Assembly (NCBI RefSeq): GCF_000633415.1 | Contig: NZ_AYMV01000016.1 | Location: 1-64,000 of the forward strand | Length of the DNA stretch: 64,000 nucleotides | From: Leucobacter sp. PH1c | Lineage (GTDB): Bacteria > Actinomycetota > Actinomycetes > Actinomycetales > Microbacteriaceae | Reading direction: 5' to 3' | Shown: positions 1 through 7,250 of the stretch, in pieces | How positions within the stretch are numbered: position 1 is the first letter of the stretch | How the letters are laid out: each line of letters starts with the position of its first letter | Made by a program: the position numbers and the translations under genes | The notes under the pieces: model-generated | What the model was told of the DNA's origin: nothing | Database searches by the model: none | What the model saw: only the letters and a program-made list of their open reading frames with translations

Positions 1-109
1 GATCAAAGTCGAGCCGATTTTGGGAGCGGGGGGGGCGGGGCGGCGGCGGGGCGGGACCGGGGACTGCAGCCGGGCGGGAGCCGCGCAGCAGGCAGAGCGG
101 GGTAAGCAG

Positions 110-592
110 TTACCCCGGCGAGAGTAGCGAGCCCCCTGGGCTCCGCCGATACGTCCTGAAGTACGGAAACACGTCCGCGAACGTCCAGGTCTCTTCCGCG
201 ACGGCCGCGAGGAGCTTCTCGCCCGCCTCAAACCAGGGATCCGGCAGCAGGCCACCGACCTCGCAGTCCTTTACGAGCGCCGCATCCCCCGCGCTGATCC
301 ACTGATCCGTCCACGACCGCAGTGCCGACTCGAGGGACGCGCTGAGGGCGAGCTGCCCGGGCGTCACCGGGCCGTCGACGCCACTCCAGAGCGGCCACGC
401 ACTCCCCCAGGCTGGCGTGAAGCGGATGCGCTGGAGCACCCCACGACGCGCGAGCTCGGCGCGCTTCTGCGCTCCGCTCACCGTGCTGAACGGCGGATGC
501 GGCAGTGTGGCTCCGGAGCGGTCGTCCGCGATCCGGGGCCAGCTCGCTTCGCCGGGAAACCGATAGCGGTCGATGCGGGCGGGGAGGCTCAT
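110..592 (-). CDS. Conserved hypothetical protein (160 aa)
   Basis: I do not recognise a family. The soluble 160-residue protein is rich in Trp and aromatic residues (WPLWSGVDG near the middle, FPYFRTYRR near the end), with no signal peptide or membrane segment. The reading frame stays open upstream, but the ATG at 592 is preferred: a TAGACT hexamer at 601-606 lies 8 nt upstream, the usual spacing for a leaderless actinobacterial start, and the extra N-terminal residues are low-complexity Arg/Ala/Pro. It lies 79 bp downstream of another small leftward gene and probably has its own promoter. Function unknown. Confidence 0.7.
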   Translation of the reverse strand: MSLPARIDRYRFPGEASWPRIADDRSGATLPHPPFSTVSGAQKRAELARRGVLQRIRFTPAWGSAWPLWSGVDGPVTPGQLALSASLESALRSWTDQWISAGDAALVKDCEVGGLLPDPWFEAGEKLLAAVAEETWTFADVFPYFRTYRRSPGGSLLSPG

Positions 593-671
593 GCATCCGC
601 AGTCTAGATCGTTCGCTCGACGGGCGGGGAGACAGGCAAGCGGGCAGCAGGCAGCCCCGCCACCCGAGGCG

Positions 672-1049
672 CTACTCCGCCGAGGGGCGCGCCGCTCCCG
701 CGGCGTGGAGCTCACGGCACAGGGCCTCGGCGTCCGCCACCGAGAGGGTGAGCCGGTCGAAAGGCTGCCCGCCCGCGATCCCCACGGTCAGCGCCGGGCC
801 GCGTCCGGATACGTTCCAGTAGTGGCGCTCGCCGCCGGGGTGGAAGGTGCCCGACAGCTTGCCCCCGACGTCGAGCCCGGGGCCGCGCCACCCCGTCGGC
901 ACGCGGAGCGGTGAGGGCTCCACAGCGACCTCGGTGATGCGCTCGAGCGGTACCTCGATGCGCCGCCGGAATCCCCAGATCTTGTCCATCCCCCGCGGGA
1001 TCACCACGAGAGCGCCGCGCTCGATGGAGACCGCATTGCGCGCGCTCAT
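672..1049 (-). CDS. Small hypothetical protein, possible PH-like fold
   Basis: A 125-residue soluble protein whose alternating short hydrophobic strands (GALVVIPRG, RIEVPLERITEVAVEP, FDRLTLSVADAEALCREL) and single C-terminal helix recall small bacterial PH-like domains. This is a resemblance in pattern, not a recognised motif. Its ATG overlaps the stop codon of the preceding ASCH gene (ATGA at 1046-1049), so the two are translationally coupled and probably co-transcribed with the SRPBCC gene further upstream. No catalytic residues or membrane segments are evident. Function unknown. Confidence 0.75.
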   Translation of the reverse strand: MSARNAVSIERGALVVIPRGMDKIWGFRRRIEVPLERITEVAVEPSPLRVPTGWRGPGLDVGGKLSGTFHPGGERHYWNVSGRGPALTVGIAGGQPFDRLTLSVADAEALCRELHAAGAARPSAE

Positions 1050-1522
1050 CGGGCACCCTCCGGCGCCCAGACGAGCCGGAAGCGCTCGCAGAGGATCGGC
1101 ATGTCCTCCGCGAAGCCCCGTCCGCTCACCCCGAAGGCGCGCCAGTAGGCCTCGTGCGTGTCGCGCCAGTCGGCGAGCGTGCGGTCGCCCTCCCCCTCCG
1201 CGTGCGCATGCTCGGCGGAGACCTCAGCGAACGGCACAGTCGCGAGCGCGGTCGTCTGGATCACGGCGCGCGGCGCACCCGCCCCGTCGAGGATGACGCT
1301 GTAGTCCCCCACGCGGGGCACGGCCTCCCCGGTGGCCTCGAGATCCCACACGGCGGTCGCGGTGCCCGTCTTCGTCCCCGCCCGGACGAGCGCGAGCAGT
1401 TCGTCCGCGTGCGCGGCCGTCGCCCCGAACGGCCATGCCTCGGGCACGGCCTCGGGAAGTCCCGGCACCGCGGCGCGGCAGCGCGCCCAGAAGGCGGCGA
1501 CGCGCGCCTCAGCACCCTCCAC
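1046..1522 (-). CDS. ASCH domain-containing protein
   Basis: A 158-residue protein with the ASCH signature: an N-terminal helical part (VAAFWARCRAAVPG, AWPFGATAAHADELLALVRAGTKT) followed by the beta-barrel core with GDYSVILDGAGAPRAVIQT and a C-terminal WRAFG...MPILCERFRLVW segment. ASCH proteins share the PUA-like fold and are thought to bind RNA or modified nucleosides; some hydrolyse acetylated cytidine. No substrate can be named here. The start is GTG at 1522, 8 nt after the stop of the SRPBCC gene, and its stop overlaps the next start. It is the middle gene of a three-gene leftward operon. Confidence 0.85.
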   Translation of the reverse strand: MEGAEARVAAFWARCRAAVPGLPEAVPEAWPFGATAAHADELLALVRAGTKTGTATAVWDLEATGEAVPRVGDYSVILDGAGAPRAVIQTTALATVPFAEVSAEHAHAEGEGDRTLADWRDTHEAYWRAFGVSGRGFAEDMPILCERFRLVWAPEGAR

Positions 1523-1530
1523 GGTCGCGG

Positions 1531-2031
1531 CTACTCCGGGCGCAGCGCGAGGTACGCCTCACGCAGTGCGGGGTAGTACTGGTCGAAACCGGCGCGCTCG
1601 GTGTCCTCCGTCGCAGCCACCAGGAGATCCAGGTAGTACTCCCAGCCGGGGCCGATATCCCCCACGTCCGCATCCGAGTCGAGGTGGTGCACGAAACGCA
1701 GCAGCGTGTCCTCGTCCCCGTCCTCCTCCAGGCTGAGGTCGAGCTCCCAGCTCCCGTACTCGTCGACGGTGTGCAGGGCCAGCCGATGCGGCGCCTCGCA
1801 CGCGACGATCCGGGCCCGGACCGCGGGCTCGCTCTCCTCGAAGCGCATGCGGATCCGCACGCTGCCGCCCGCGCGCGCGTCGCCCTCCCACGGACCGAAC
1901 CAGCGCTCCGTGCGGTCGGAGTCCGTGAGGAACGCCCACGCCTCCTCGATCGGCAGCGCGAGCGAGCGCACGAGCACGAGATCGCGCCCCCGCGGCGTCG
2001 CGATCAGGCGACCACTGGCCTCCATCGTCAT
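1531..2031 (-). CDS. SRPBCC (AHSA1-like) domain protein
   Basis: A 166-residue START/Bet v1-type protein of the AHSA1 group. The N-terminal half has the typical pattern of LVLVRSLALPIEEAWAFLTDSDRTERWFGPW, followed by curved beta strands (GGSVRIRMRF, HRLALHTVDEYGSWELDLSLEED) and a C-terminal helix (GWEYYLDLLVAATE). These domains bind hydrophobic ligands or partner proteins; the role here is unknown. The ATG at 2031 is chosen because the upstream 27 codons are low complexity and would run into the control region of the divergent ABC-F gene. It is first in a leftward operon with the ASCH and PH-like genes. Confidence 0.85.
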   Translation of the reverse strand: MTMEASGRLIATPRGRDLVLVRSLALPIEEAWAFLTDSDRTERWFGPWEGDARAGGSVRIRMRFEESEPAVRARIVACEAPHRLALHTVDEYGSWELDLSLEEDGDEDTLLRFVHHLDSDADVGDIGPGWEYYLDLLVAATEDTERAGFDQYYPALREAYLALRPE

Positions 2032-2075
2032 GGGGTCCCCGTTTCTTCGGTGATGTCCTCCCAGCGTACTCGGGG

Positions 2076-2238
2076 TTGCCCCGGCCCCGGGGGCGTCGCG
2101 TACACTCGACACCGTGAAGCACTAACGCAGCCCCGTTCCGCGCCCGAGGCAGAGGAACGCAGCACCGGTTCGAGCACGCTCCCGGCCCGCTGCGCACTCA
2201 CCGCCCGGCAGAGCCCACGCTCGTTCCGAAAGGCCGCC
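2076..2238 (+). promoter_or_regulatory. ABC-F leader: promoter, 3-codon uORF and alternative hairpins
   Basis: A TACACT -10 box sits at 2101-2106, with a weak TTGCCC 19 bp upstream (2076-2081). Seven nt later GTG AAG CAC TAA (2114-2125) forms a leaderless Met-Lys-His mini-ORF. GGAACG at 2154-2159 can pair either with CGTTCC at 2134-2139, just behind the mini-ORF, or with GCTCGTTCC ending at 2227, directly before the GAAAGG Shine-Dalgarno of the ABC-F gene (six plus three pairs around one bulged C). This layout resembles ribosome-mediated attenuation of antibiotic resistance genes. The motifs are visible; the regulatory role is inferred. Confidence 0.5.
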
Positions 2239-4179
2239 ATGCCCGCGCCGCACTCCCGTCCCTCCACCCGCCCCGCCCACGGCACCCCGGATCTCGCCGC
2301 CGCCAACCGCGCAGCCGCGCGGACCGCTTCCGGCGGAGCCGCACCACGCTCCGGCCACCTCTCGGCCACCGGGATCTCCGCGGGCGCCCCCGACCGCCGC
2401 ATCCTCACAGACCTCACCTTCAGCGCGGCCCCCGGCGATCGCATCGGCGTGATCGGCGAGAACGGCACCGGGAAATCCACGCTGCTCGGCATTCTCGCCG
2501 GACGGATCACGCCCACCGCCGGAGAGCTCCGACTGCCCGGAACCGCGACCCACCCCGCACGCGTCGGGCTGCTCGCCCAGGAACTCGGCGTCTCCGAAAC
2601 GACGGCGATCGGGCAGGTGCTCGACTCCGCGCAGCACACCGCTCGCAGGGTGCTGGCGGAGCTCGAACGGCTCGGGGCCGAAATCGCGGAGCGCCCCGAG
2701 GACCCCCGCATCGCCGCAGCGTTCGCGAGCGCGCTCGCCGAAGCCGAGCGGAGCGACGCCTGGGCCGCGGACGCGCTCCGCGGCGAGGTCGTCGCCGGGC
2801 TCGGGCTGGGCGGGATCCCCGAAGCCCGCCCGGTCTCATCCCTCTCGGGCGGTCAGCGGATCCGCCTCGCGCTCGCCGCAGTGCTCCTGGAGGCGCCGGA
2901 GGTGCTGCTGCTCGACGAGCCGTCGAATCACCTCGACGATGCGTCCTCGGCGTACTTGGAGCGGGTGCTCCGTGCGTGGCCGGGCATCGTGATCTTCGCG
3001 AGCCACGACCGCTCGCTCCTCGACGCCGTGGCGACCCGGATCCTCGATCTGGATCCGCTGCCTCGGCCCGCGCGGGAGCTCGCCGACGCGGTGTCGGTCG
3101 AGGCGCCACCCGGAGAACCGGCCGGAGGGCAGCCCGGCGCTCAGCCGACGGGTGGGGGCGCACCGCTCGGGGCGCTCGGGACCGAAAGGCCCGGGAGCCC
3201 GGCACCCACTCCCCCGGCACCCGAGAGCGCCGCGCCCGGCACCGACGACTCGGGATCCGGCTACGGCGCACGGCTCTGGGGCGTCGGCTACTCGGAGGCC
3301 CGGGCGGAACGCCGCGCCGAGCTCGTGCGCTGGCGCGAGCGCTACGCGGCCGAGTCCGAGGAGCTCGCCGCGCTCCGGCACGAGATCGAGGTGGGCTCGC
3401 GCGAGGTGAACCGGAAACACGAGTCGAAATCGGAGAGCCGCATCACCCGGAAGTTCTACGCCGACAAGGATGCGCGGGTCACCGCGCGGCGGGCGCGGAA
3501 CGCCCGGGTACGGCTCGACGCGCTCGAGCGCACGCGCGTGCGGCGCCCGCCGGAGCCGCTGCGCTTCCGCGGCTTCGGATCGGGATCCCCCGGCTCGGAG
3601 TCGGGCCCCGTGCTGAGCGCGAGGGACGTCGCGGTCAACGAGCGGCTCGCACCGGTGTCGCTGGAGCTCGCACCGCGCGGCCGGCTGCTCCTCACCGGGC
3701 CGAACGGGGCGGGCAAGTCGACGCTGCTCTCCGTGCTCGCCGGTCGGCTGCGTCCCGATGCGGGCGCCGTCGAACGCACCGCGCGGGTCGGGCTCCTGCC
3801 CCAGGAGTTCGTGTTCCCGGATCCCAGCCGCACCGTGTCCGAGGTGTGGCGCGCGGCGCTCGGCGCCGAGCTCGGGGAGACCCTCGCGCCGACCGCGAGC
3901 GGACTCGTCTCATCGCGGGATCTGGATCGCCCGCTCGGCGCGCTGAGCGTCGGCCAGCGTCGGCGCGCGGCGCTCGCGCTGCTCATCGCGGATCCGCCGC
4001 CCGTGCTCATCCTCGACGAGCCCACGAACCATCTCTCGCTCACGCTCGTCGAGGAGCTCGAGGCCGCGCTCCGGGAGTATCCGGGCGCGCTCGTGCTCGC
4101 CTCGCACGACCGGTGGCTCCGCGAACGCTGGCCGGGGGATCTACTGGCCCTCGACGCCCCGGTTAGTCGCCGAAGCTGA
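2239..4179 (+). CDS. ABC-F family ATPase (probable ribosome protection protein)
   Basis: A 646-residue protein with two ABC domains and no membrane segment, as in ABC-F translation factors that eject antibiotics from the ribosome or help stalled ribosomes. Domain 1: Walker A GENGTGKST (about 73-81), signature LSGGQ (202-206), Walker B LLLDEPSNHLD (about 223-233). Domain 2: GPNGAGKST (487-495), LSVGQ (569-573), LILDEPTNHLS (about 590). Both Walker B motifs keep the catalytic Glu. The interdomain region carries a Pro/Gly-rich insert and then the basic helical linker (REVNRKHESKSESRITRKF) expected to reach the ribosome. The ATG at 2239 has GAAAGG 5 nt upstream. The target drug class cannot be read from sequence. 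Confidence 0.9.
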   Translation: MPAPHSRPSTRPAHGTPDLAAANRAAARTASGGAAPRSGHLSATGISAGAPDRRILTDLTFSAAPGDRIGVIGENGTGKSTLLGILAGRITPTAGELRLPGTATHPARVGLLAQELGVSETTAIGQVLDSAQHTARRVLAELERLGAEIAERPEDPRIAAAFASALAEAERSDAWAADALRGEVVAGLGLGGIPEARPVSSLSGGQRIRLALAAVLLEAPEVLLLDEPSNHLDDASSAYLERVLRAWPGIVIFASHDRSLLDAVATRILDLDPLPRPARELADAVSVEAPPGEPAGGQPGAQPTGGGAPLGALGTERPGSPAPTPPAPESAAPGTDDSGSGYGARLWGVGYSEARAERRAELVRWRERYAAESEELAALRHEIEVGSREVNRKHESKSESRITRKFYADKDARVTARRARNARVRLDALERTRVRRPPEPLRFRGFGSGSPGSESGPVLSARDVAVNERLAPVSLELAPRGRLLLTGPNGAGKSTLLSVLAGRLRPDAGAVERTARVGLLPQEFVFPDPSRTVSEVWRAALGAELGETLAPTASGLVSSRDLDRPLGALSVGQRRRAALALLIADPPPVLILDEPTNHLSLTLVEELEAALREYPGALVLASHDRWLRERWPGDLLALDAPVSRRS

Positions 4180-4555
4180 ACGCGGCAGCGCGCGCTGCGC
4201 TGCGGCGGTGACGCACGAAGAGCACGCCGCCCGCGACCACGTACACGACACCCGCGGCGAGGAACCAGCCCGCGCCCTCGGCGCCGCCGAGCTCGGGGAT
4301 GCCCGGCAGGGCGACCGCCGGTTCGGCGCTCGCGACGGGGCCCGCCGCCGAGACGGCGTCCACCCCGGTGTCCGCGCCGGCATCGCCGGTCGTGGCCGAT
4401 GCGGCGCTTGCCCCGCCGAGCACCGCGCCCACGAGCACGGCGACGCCGAGCGCCGCCTGCGCGCTCCGCCGAGCGAGCCGGTGGCCGAGCGATGCCGTCG
4501 CGGACGGGTGCCCGGGTGCCGGGTGCGGCGTGGCGGGACTCGTGCGTGCGGTCAT
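4163..4555 (-). CDS. Small secreted membrane-anchored protein
   Basis: A 130-residue protein with an N-terminal signal-like segment (about 28-55: RRSAQAALGVAVLVGAVLGG, then ASAASA), a short Ala/Gly/Pro extracellular part, and a C-terminal membrane helix (GWFLAAGVVYVVAGGVLFV) followed by RHRR. The end resembles a sortase tail without an LPxTG motif: LPGIPELGG precedes the helix. The start ATG has a GGAG 8 nt upstream; an in-frame extension upstream is low complexity and rejected. Its 3' end overlaps the converging ABC-F gene by 17 bp. Probably exposed at the cell surface; function unknown. Confidence 0.6.
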   Translation of the reverse strand: MTARTSPATPHPAPGHPSATASLGHRLARRSAQAALGVAVLVGAVLGGASAASATTGDAGADTGVDAVSAAGPVASAEPAVALPGIPELGGAEGAGWFLAAGVVYVVAGGVLFVRHRRSAARAAAFSFGD

Positions 4556-4875
4556 CAGGGACTCCAGGATCTGCGTGCGGGTGCGAAGGACGGGTTCCAG
4601 TCTTCCCGGGCGTGGCGCAGTACGGGCCGGATCGTGCGCGGAACACGTGTACTTCGGCCCAGAATTGCGTGTTCCCGTGCCCGAACTAGGTAGTCCACGG
4701 CCCCGCGCCCACCCGAACCCGGGTGCGCGTCCCCCCGCGCTCCCGAGTTCGGGGGGACGAACCCCGAAATCGCGCCAAATCGAAGCCCTGAGCGGGGTTC
4801 TCCCTCCCTCGCGAAGCTTGCTAGCGTGGCTCATCGAGCGCGGAATCACGCGGGAAAGCGGGGCCAGAAACGACC
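4556..4875. other. Divergent intergenic region with two competing hairpins
   Basis: This 320-bp gap separates the leftward small membrane protein from the VIT1/CCC1 gene. It holds an imperfect 17-bp stem (4713-4729 with 4736-4752, two mismatches, 6-nt loop). A second stem, TTCGGGG at 4748-4754 with CCCCGAA at 4762-4768, shares bases with the right arm of the first, so only one can form at a time. A possible -10 box for the transporter is TAGCGT at 4822-4827. No coding sequence is convincing here. Confidence 0.5.
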
Positions 4876-5598
4876 ATGAGCGAGATCAACATCGCGCACC
4901 CTCACGAATACGATCACCGGCACGCCGACGTCTCGTCGGGATGGCTGCGGGCGACCGTCTTCGGCGCGATGGACGGCCTCGTCTCCAACGTGGGCCTCAT
5001 CGCCGGCATCGCCGCCGCGGGCGCGTCCTCGGGCATGGTCGTCGTCACGGGCGTCTCGGGCCTCATCGCCGGCGCGATCTCCATGGCGCTCGGCGAGTTC
5101 ACCTCCGTGCGCACCGCGAACGAGCAGCTCGACGCCGAGGTGCGCATCGAGCGCGAGGCGCACACCCGCAACCCCGCGGGCGAGCAGGCCGAGCTCGCAC
5201 TGCTCTTCGAGCGCCTCGGCATGCAGGAGGAGGTGGCGCGCGTCGCCGCCGGCCAGGTGCACACGAACAGCGAGCAGGCCGTGCGCGTGCACCTCGCACA
5301 CGAGCTCGGTCTCAGCCCCGAGGAGAAGCCGTCCCCGTGGGTCGCGGCCGTTTCCTCGCTGCTCTCGTTCAGCGTCGGCGCACTGATCCCGATCCTGCCG
5401 TTCCTCTTCGGATTCGGCACGCTCGGCTGGGGGCTCGCCTTCGGCGGGCTCGGGCTGCTGCTCGCGGGCGGGCTCGCCGCGCGCACCACGCGCCGCAACT
5501 GGCTGCTCGGCGCTGTGCGCCAGCTCACGTTCGGCGGCGTCGCCGTCGCTGTGACGTACACGATCGGCACGCTGCTCGGCGTCTCGGCAATCGGCTAG
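4876..5598 (+). CDS. VIT1/CCC1 family iron/manganese transporter
   Basis: A 240-residue membrane protein of the VIT1/CCC1 family, which move ferrous iron or manganese across membranes. The first helix has the family pattern GWLRATVFGAMDGLVSNVGLIAG, where the Asp and Asn lie on the transport path. The second is VVVTGVSGLIAGAISMALGEF with a conserved Gly/Met-rich core, followed by the amphipathic cytosolic helix pair (SVRTANEQLDAEVRIERE...AELALLFERLGM) that binds metal in the plant VIT1 structure. Three more helices follow (about 150-240). In bacteria such proteins usually export excess Fe/Mn. The direction of transport is not shown by the sequence. Confidence 0.88.
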   Translation: MSEINIAHPHEYDHRHADVSSGWLRATVFGAMDGLVSNVGLIAGIAAAGASSGMVVVTGVSGLIAGAISMALGEFTSVRTANEQLDAEVRIEREAHTRNPAGEQAELALLFERLGMQEEVARVAAGQVHTNSEQAVRVHLAHELGLSPEEKPSPWVAAVSSLLSFSVGALIPILPFLFGFGTLGWGLAFGGLGLLLAGGLAARTTRRNWLLGAVRQLTFGGVAVAVTYTIGTLLGVSAIG

Positions 5599-5653
5599 CC
5601 CCTCGCGCGGCGCGTGCGGGGTGCGCGGGGCACGCACGCCGTAGGCTTACTGC

Positions 5654-5989
5654 ATGCCCAGCCCCGAGTTCGTCGACGCCGTGCTCGCCGTGGTGCGCCG
5701 GATCCCGGCCGGCCGCGTCATGACGTACGGCGATGTGGCGCTGGCGATCGGCTCATCTGCGCCCCGCGCCGTGGGCCGAGTGATGGCGCTCTACGGCCAC
5801 GCGGTCGCCTGGTGGCGCGTGGTGCCCGCGAGCGGTCTGCCGCCGCAGGGGCACGCCCCGCTCGCGCTCCCCCGCTACCGGGAGGAGGGGACTCCGCTGC
5901 GCCACGCCGAATCCCCGGACTACCGCATCGCGCTCTCGGCGGCTCGGCTGCCCTACACCCACGAGATCTATTCGGAGGTCGCGCTATGA
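5654..5989 (+). CDS. Alkyltransferase-like (ATL) protein, MGMT family
   Basis: A 111-residue protein matching only the C-terminal DNA-binding domain of O6-alkylguanine-DNA alkyltransferase: FVDAVLAVVRRIPAGRVMTYGDVALAIG, then SAPRAVGRVM containing the arginine finger. The active-site PCHRV is replaced by A-W-W-R-V (Trp53 at the acceptor Cys position), the hallmark of alkyltransferase-like proteins. These flip and flag alkylated guanine for nucleotide excision repair instead of repairing it. TAGGCT at 5642-5647 lies 6 nt before the ATG, so the mRNA is probably leaderless. Its stop overlaps the next start (ATGA). Confidence 0.88.
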   Translation: MPSPEFVDAVLAVVRRIPAGRVMTYGDVALAIGSSAPRAVGRVMALYGHAVAWWRVVPASGLPPQGHAPLALPRYREEGTPLRHAESPDYRIALSAARLPYTHEIYSEVAL

Positions 5990-6831
5990 GCGAGCCCACT
6001 CCTGCCCCGAGCGACGCGACCCCCGAGGACGCGGGCCCGGCCCCGATCCGGCTCGGCTTCGCCCGCGGCATCGCCCCGAGCACCTGGGCCCAGCGCTGGG
6101 AGACCGTCACCGGGTCCTCGCTCGAACTCGTTCCCGTGAAGATCGCCTACGGCCGTTCGGCCCGCGTCGAGTGCGACGTGATGATCGAGCGCGCGCTTCC
6201 GGGCGTGCGTCCGGGTGCCGCAGCCCCGGGCTCCGGCGCAGCCGAGCCCGCACCCGCCCGGCACGCCCTCCGCCTGTACGAGGAGACGATCACCCTCGTC
6301 GTCGACACCGACCACGAGCTCGCCGAGGCCGACGCGATCGAGCTGTCGGAGCTCGCGGCGGTGCGTCTGCTGGATCACCCCGATCACCCCGCAGAGTGGC
6401 CCGCTGCCGAGCCGTGGGAGGATCCGAGCTGGATGCCCCGCAACGTGCCGGCCGCACTCGAGCTCGTCGCCACGGGCGCGGGCGCGATCCTGCTCCCCAC
6501 GCTGCTCGCGCGGCACCTCGTGGACAAGCGCCGCCACCGGATGATCCCGGTGACCGGCGCGGACGCGCTGCCCCGCACGGCCGTGTGGGCCACGTGGGAC
6601 GTCGCCCGAGATGGCGCCGATGTGCAGCAGCTCATGGGCGTGCTCCGCGGCCGCACGGCACGCAGTTCGCGCTCGACGCCCGACGCCGAGCCCGCGCCCC
6701 GCGCGCCCCGGCCGGCGAAGAGCGCGCAGCAGCCGCAGAAAAAGAAGAAGGCGGGGCCGAAGCCCGGCTCGCGCGGTGCGCAGCTGGCCGCGACGAAGAA
6801 GAAGCCGCCGCACGCCCGGGGCCGCCGCTAG
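5986..6831 (+). CDS. LysR substrate-binding-like protein without DNA-binding domain
   Basis: A 281-residue protein starting at the ATG that overlaps the ATL stop. Residues about 15-215 resemble the effector-binding half of LysR regulators: IRLGFARGIAPSTWAQRW, LELVPVKIAYG, then the second lobe with ITLVVDTDHELAEAD, LELVATGAGAILLPTLLARHL and a closing helix. There is no N-terminal helix-turn-helix. The tail (from about 220) is disordered and Lys/Arg/Pro-rich (KSAQQPQKKKKAGPKPGSRG), which could bind nucleic acid non-specifically. Coupling to the ATL gene suggests a shared job, but none is known. Confidence 0.75.
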   Translation: MSEPTPAPSDATPEDAGPAPIRLGFARGIAPSTWAQRWETVTGSSLELVPVKIAYGRSARVECDVMIERALPGVRPGAAAPGSGAAEPAPARHALRLYEETITLVVDTDHELAEADAIELSELAAVRLLDHPDHPAEWPAAEPWEDPSWMPRNVPAALELVATGAGAILLPTLLARHLVDKRRHRMIPVTGADALPRTAVWATWDVARDGADVQQLMGVLRGRTARSSRSTPDAEPAPRAPRPAKSAQQPQKKKKAGPKPGSRGAQLAATKKKPPHARGRR

Positions 6832-7250
6832 CTGTCGGCCACGGGGAGATCACCCCTGACGTGCCTGCCCACACGACACACGTGTGCAACGTGTCGACGG
6901 CGGATCATGCGCCGCGCACAGACATGCGCCTCAGTCCAGCCCGTGGGCAGGAGCGAAAGCTCGGACCGATCCAAGCAGCAACAGTGCGGCATTCCGTACT
7001 GTTTTCTTCCCGCTACGTGGTTCCTTGCCGAGTGTCCAACCTGGTTGGGTGAGACACTCGCCGAAGCTACGCCACCACACCACCACACCAGCCAGCAAAT
7101 CCGCTCGACTGTGATCCGGTATCGGGGGCGAATACCGGATCACAGTCGAAGCGATCTTTGGGGTGGGCCGGGCACGGGCACGCACGGACACGGGCACGGG
7201 CGCGGGCACGCACGCCCGCACGCACGGGCGCGAGCCCGTCCCGCGCCCCG
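6832..7250. other. Convergent intergenic region with several hairpins
   Basis: A 419-bp gap between two converging genes, less GC-rich than its surroundings between about 6940 and 7110. It holds an imperfect hairpin at 7030-7059 (GAGTGTC...GACACTC enclosing CCAACC-T-GGTTGG), the long perfect inverted repeat listed separately at 7105-7149, and a run of degenerate GGGCAC/ACGCAC repeats at about 7169-7231. No ORF here looks real. The hairpins may serve as bidirectional terminators, or the tract may be a relic of a lost gene. Confidence 0.55.
7105..7149. repeat. 18-bp perfect inverted repeat
   Basis: The arms are TCGACTGTGATCCGGTAT (7105-7122) and its exact reverse complement (7132-7149), with a 9-nt loop. 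Skipping one bulged base (7150) extends the stem by three further pairs (7102-7104 with 7151-7153). No U-run follows on either strand, so an ordinary intrinsic terminator is not the only reading. A mobile-element end or protein-binding site is possible. Confidence 0.7.

Noticed and set aside
1-109. GC-rich first 109 bases as a partial gene
   Set aside because: It is a G-run rich stretch with no frame that continues sensibly; nothing can be supported.
2976-4166. 396-codon frame overlapping the second half of the ABC-F gene
   Set aside because: Arg/Ala/Gly low complexity and no motif; the ABC-F frame carries intact Walker and signature motifs over the same bases.
7105-7149. dif-like chromosome dimer resolution site
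   Set aside because: It is a perfect 18-bp stem with a 9-nt loop, unlike the 11-6-11 imperfect XerCD site.
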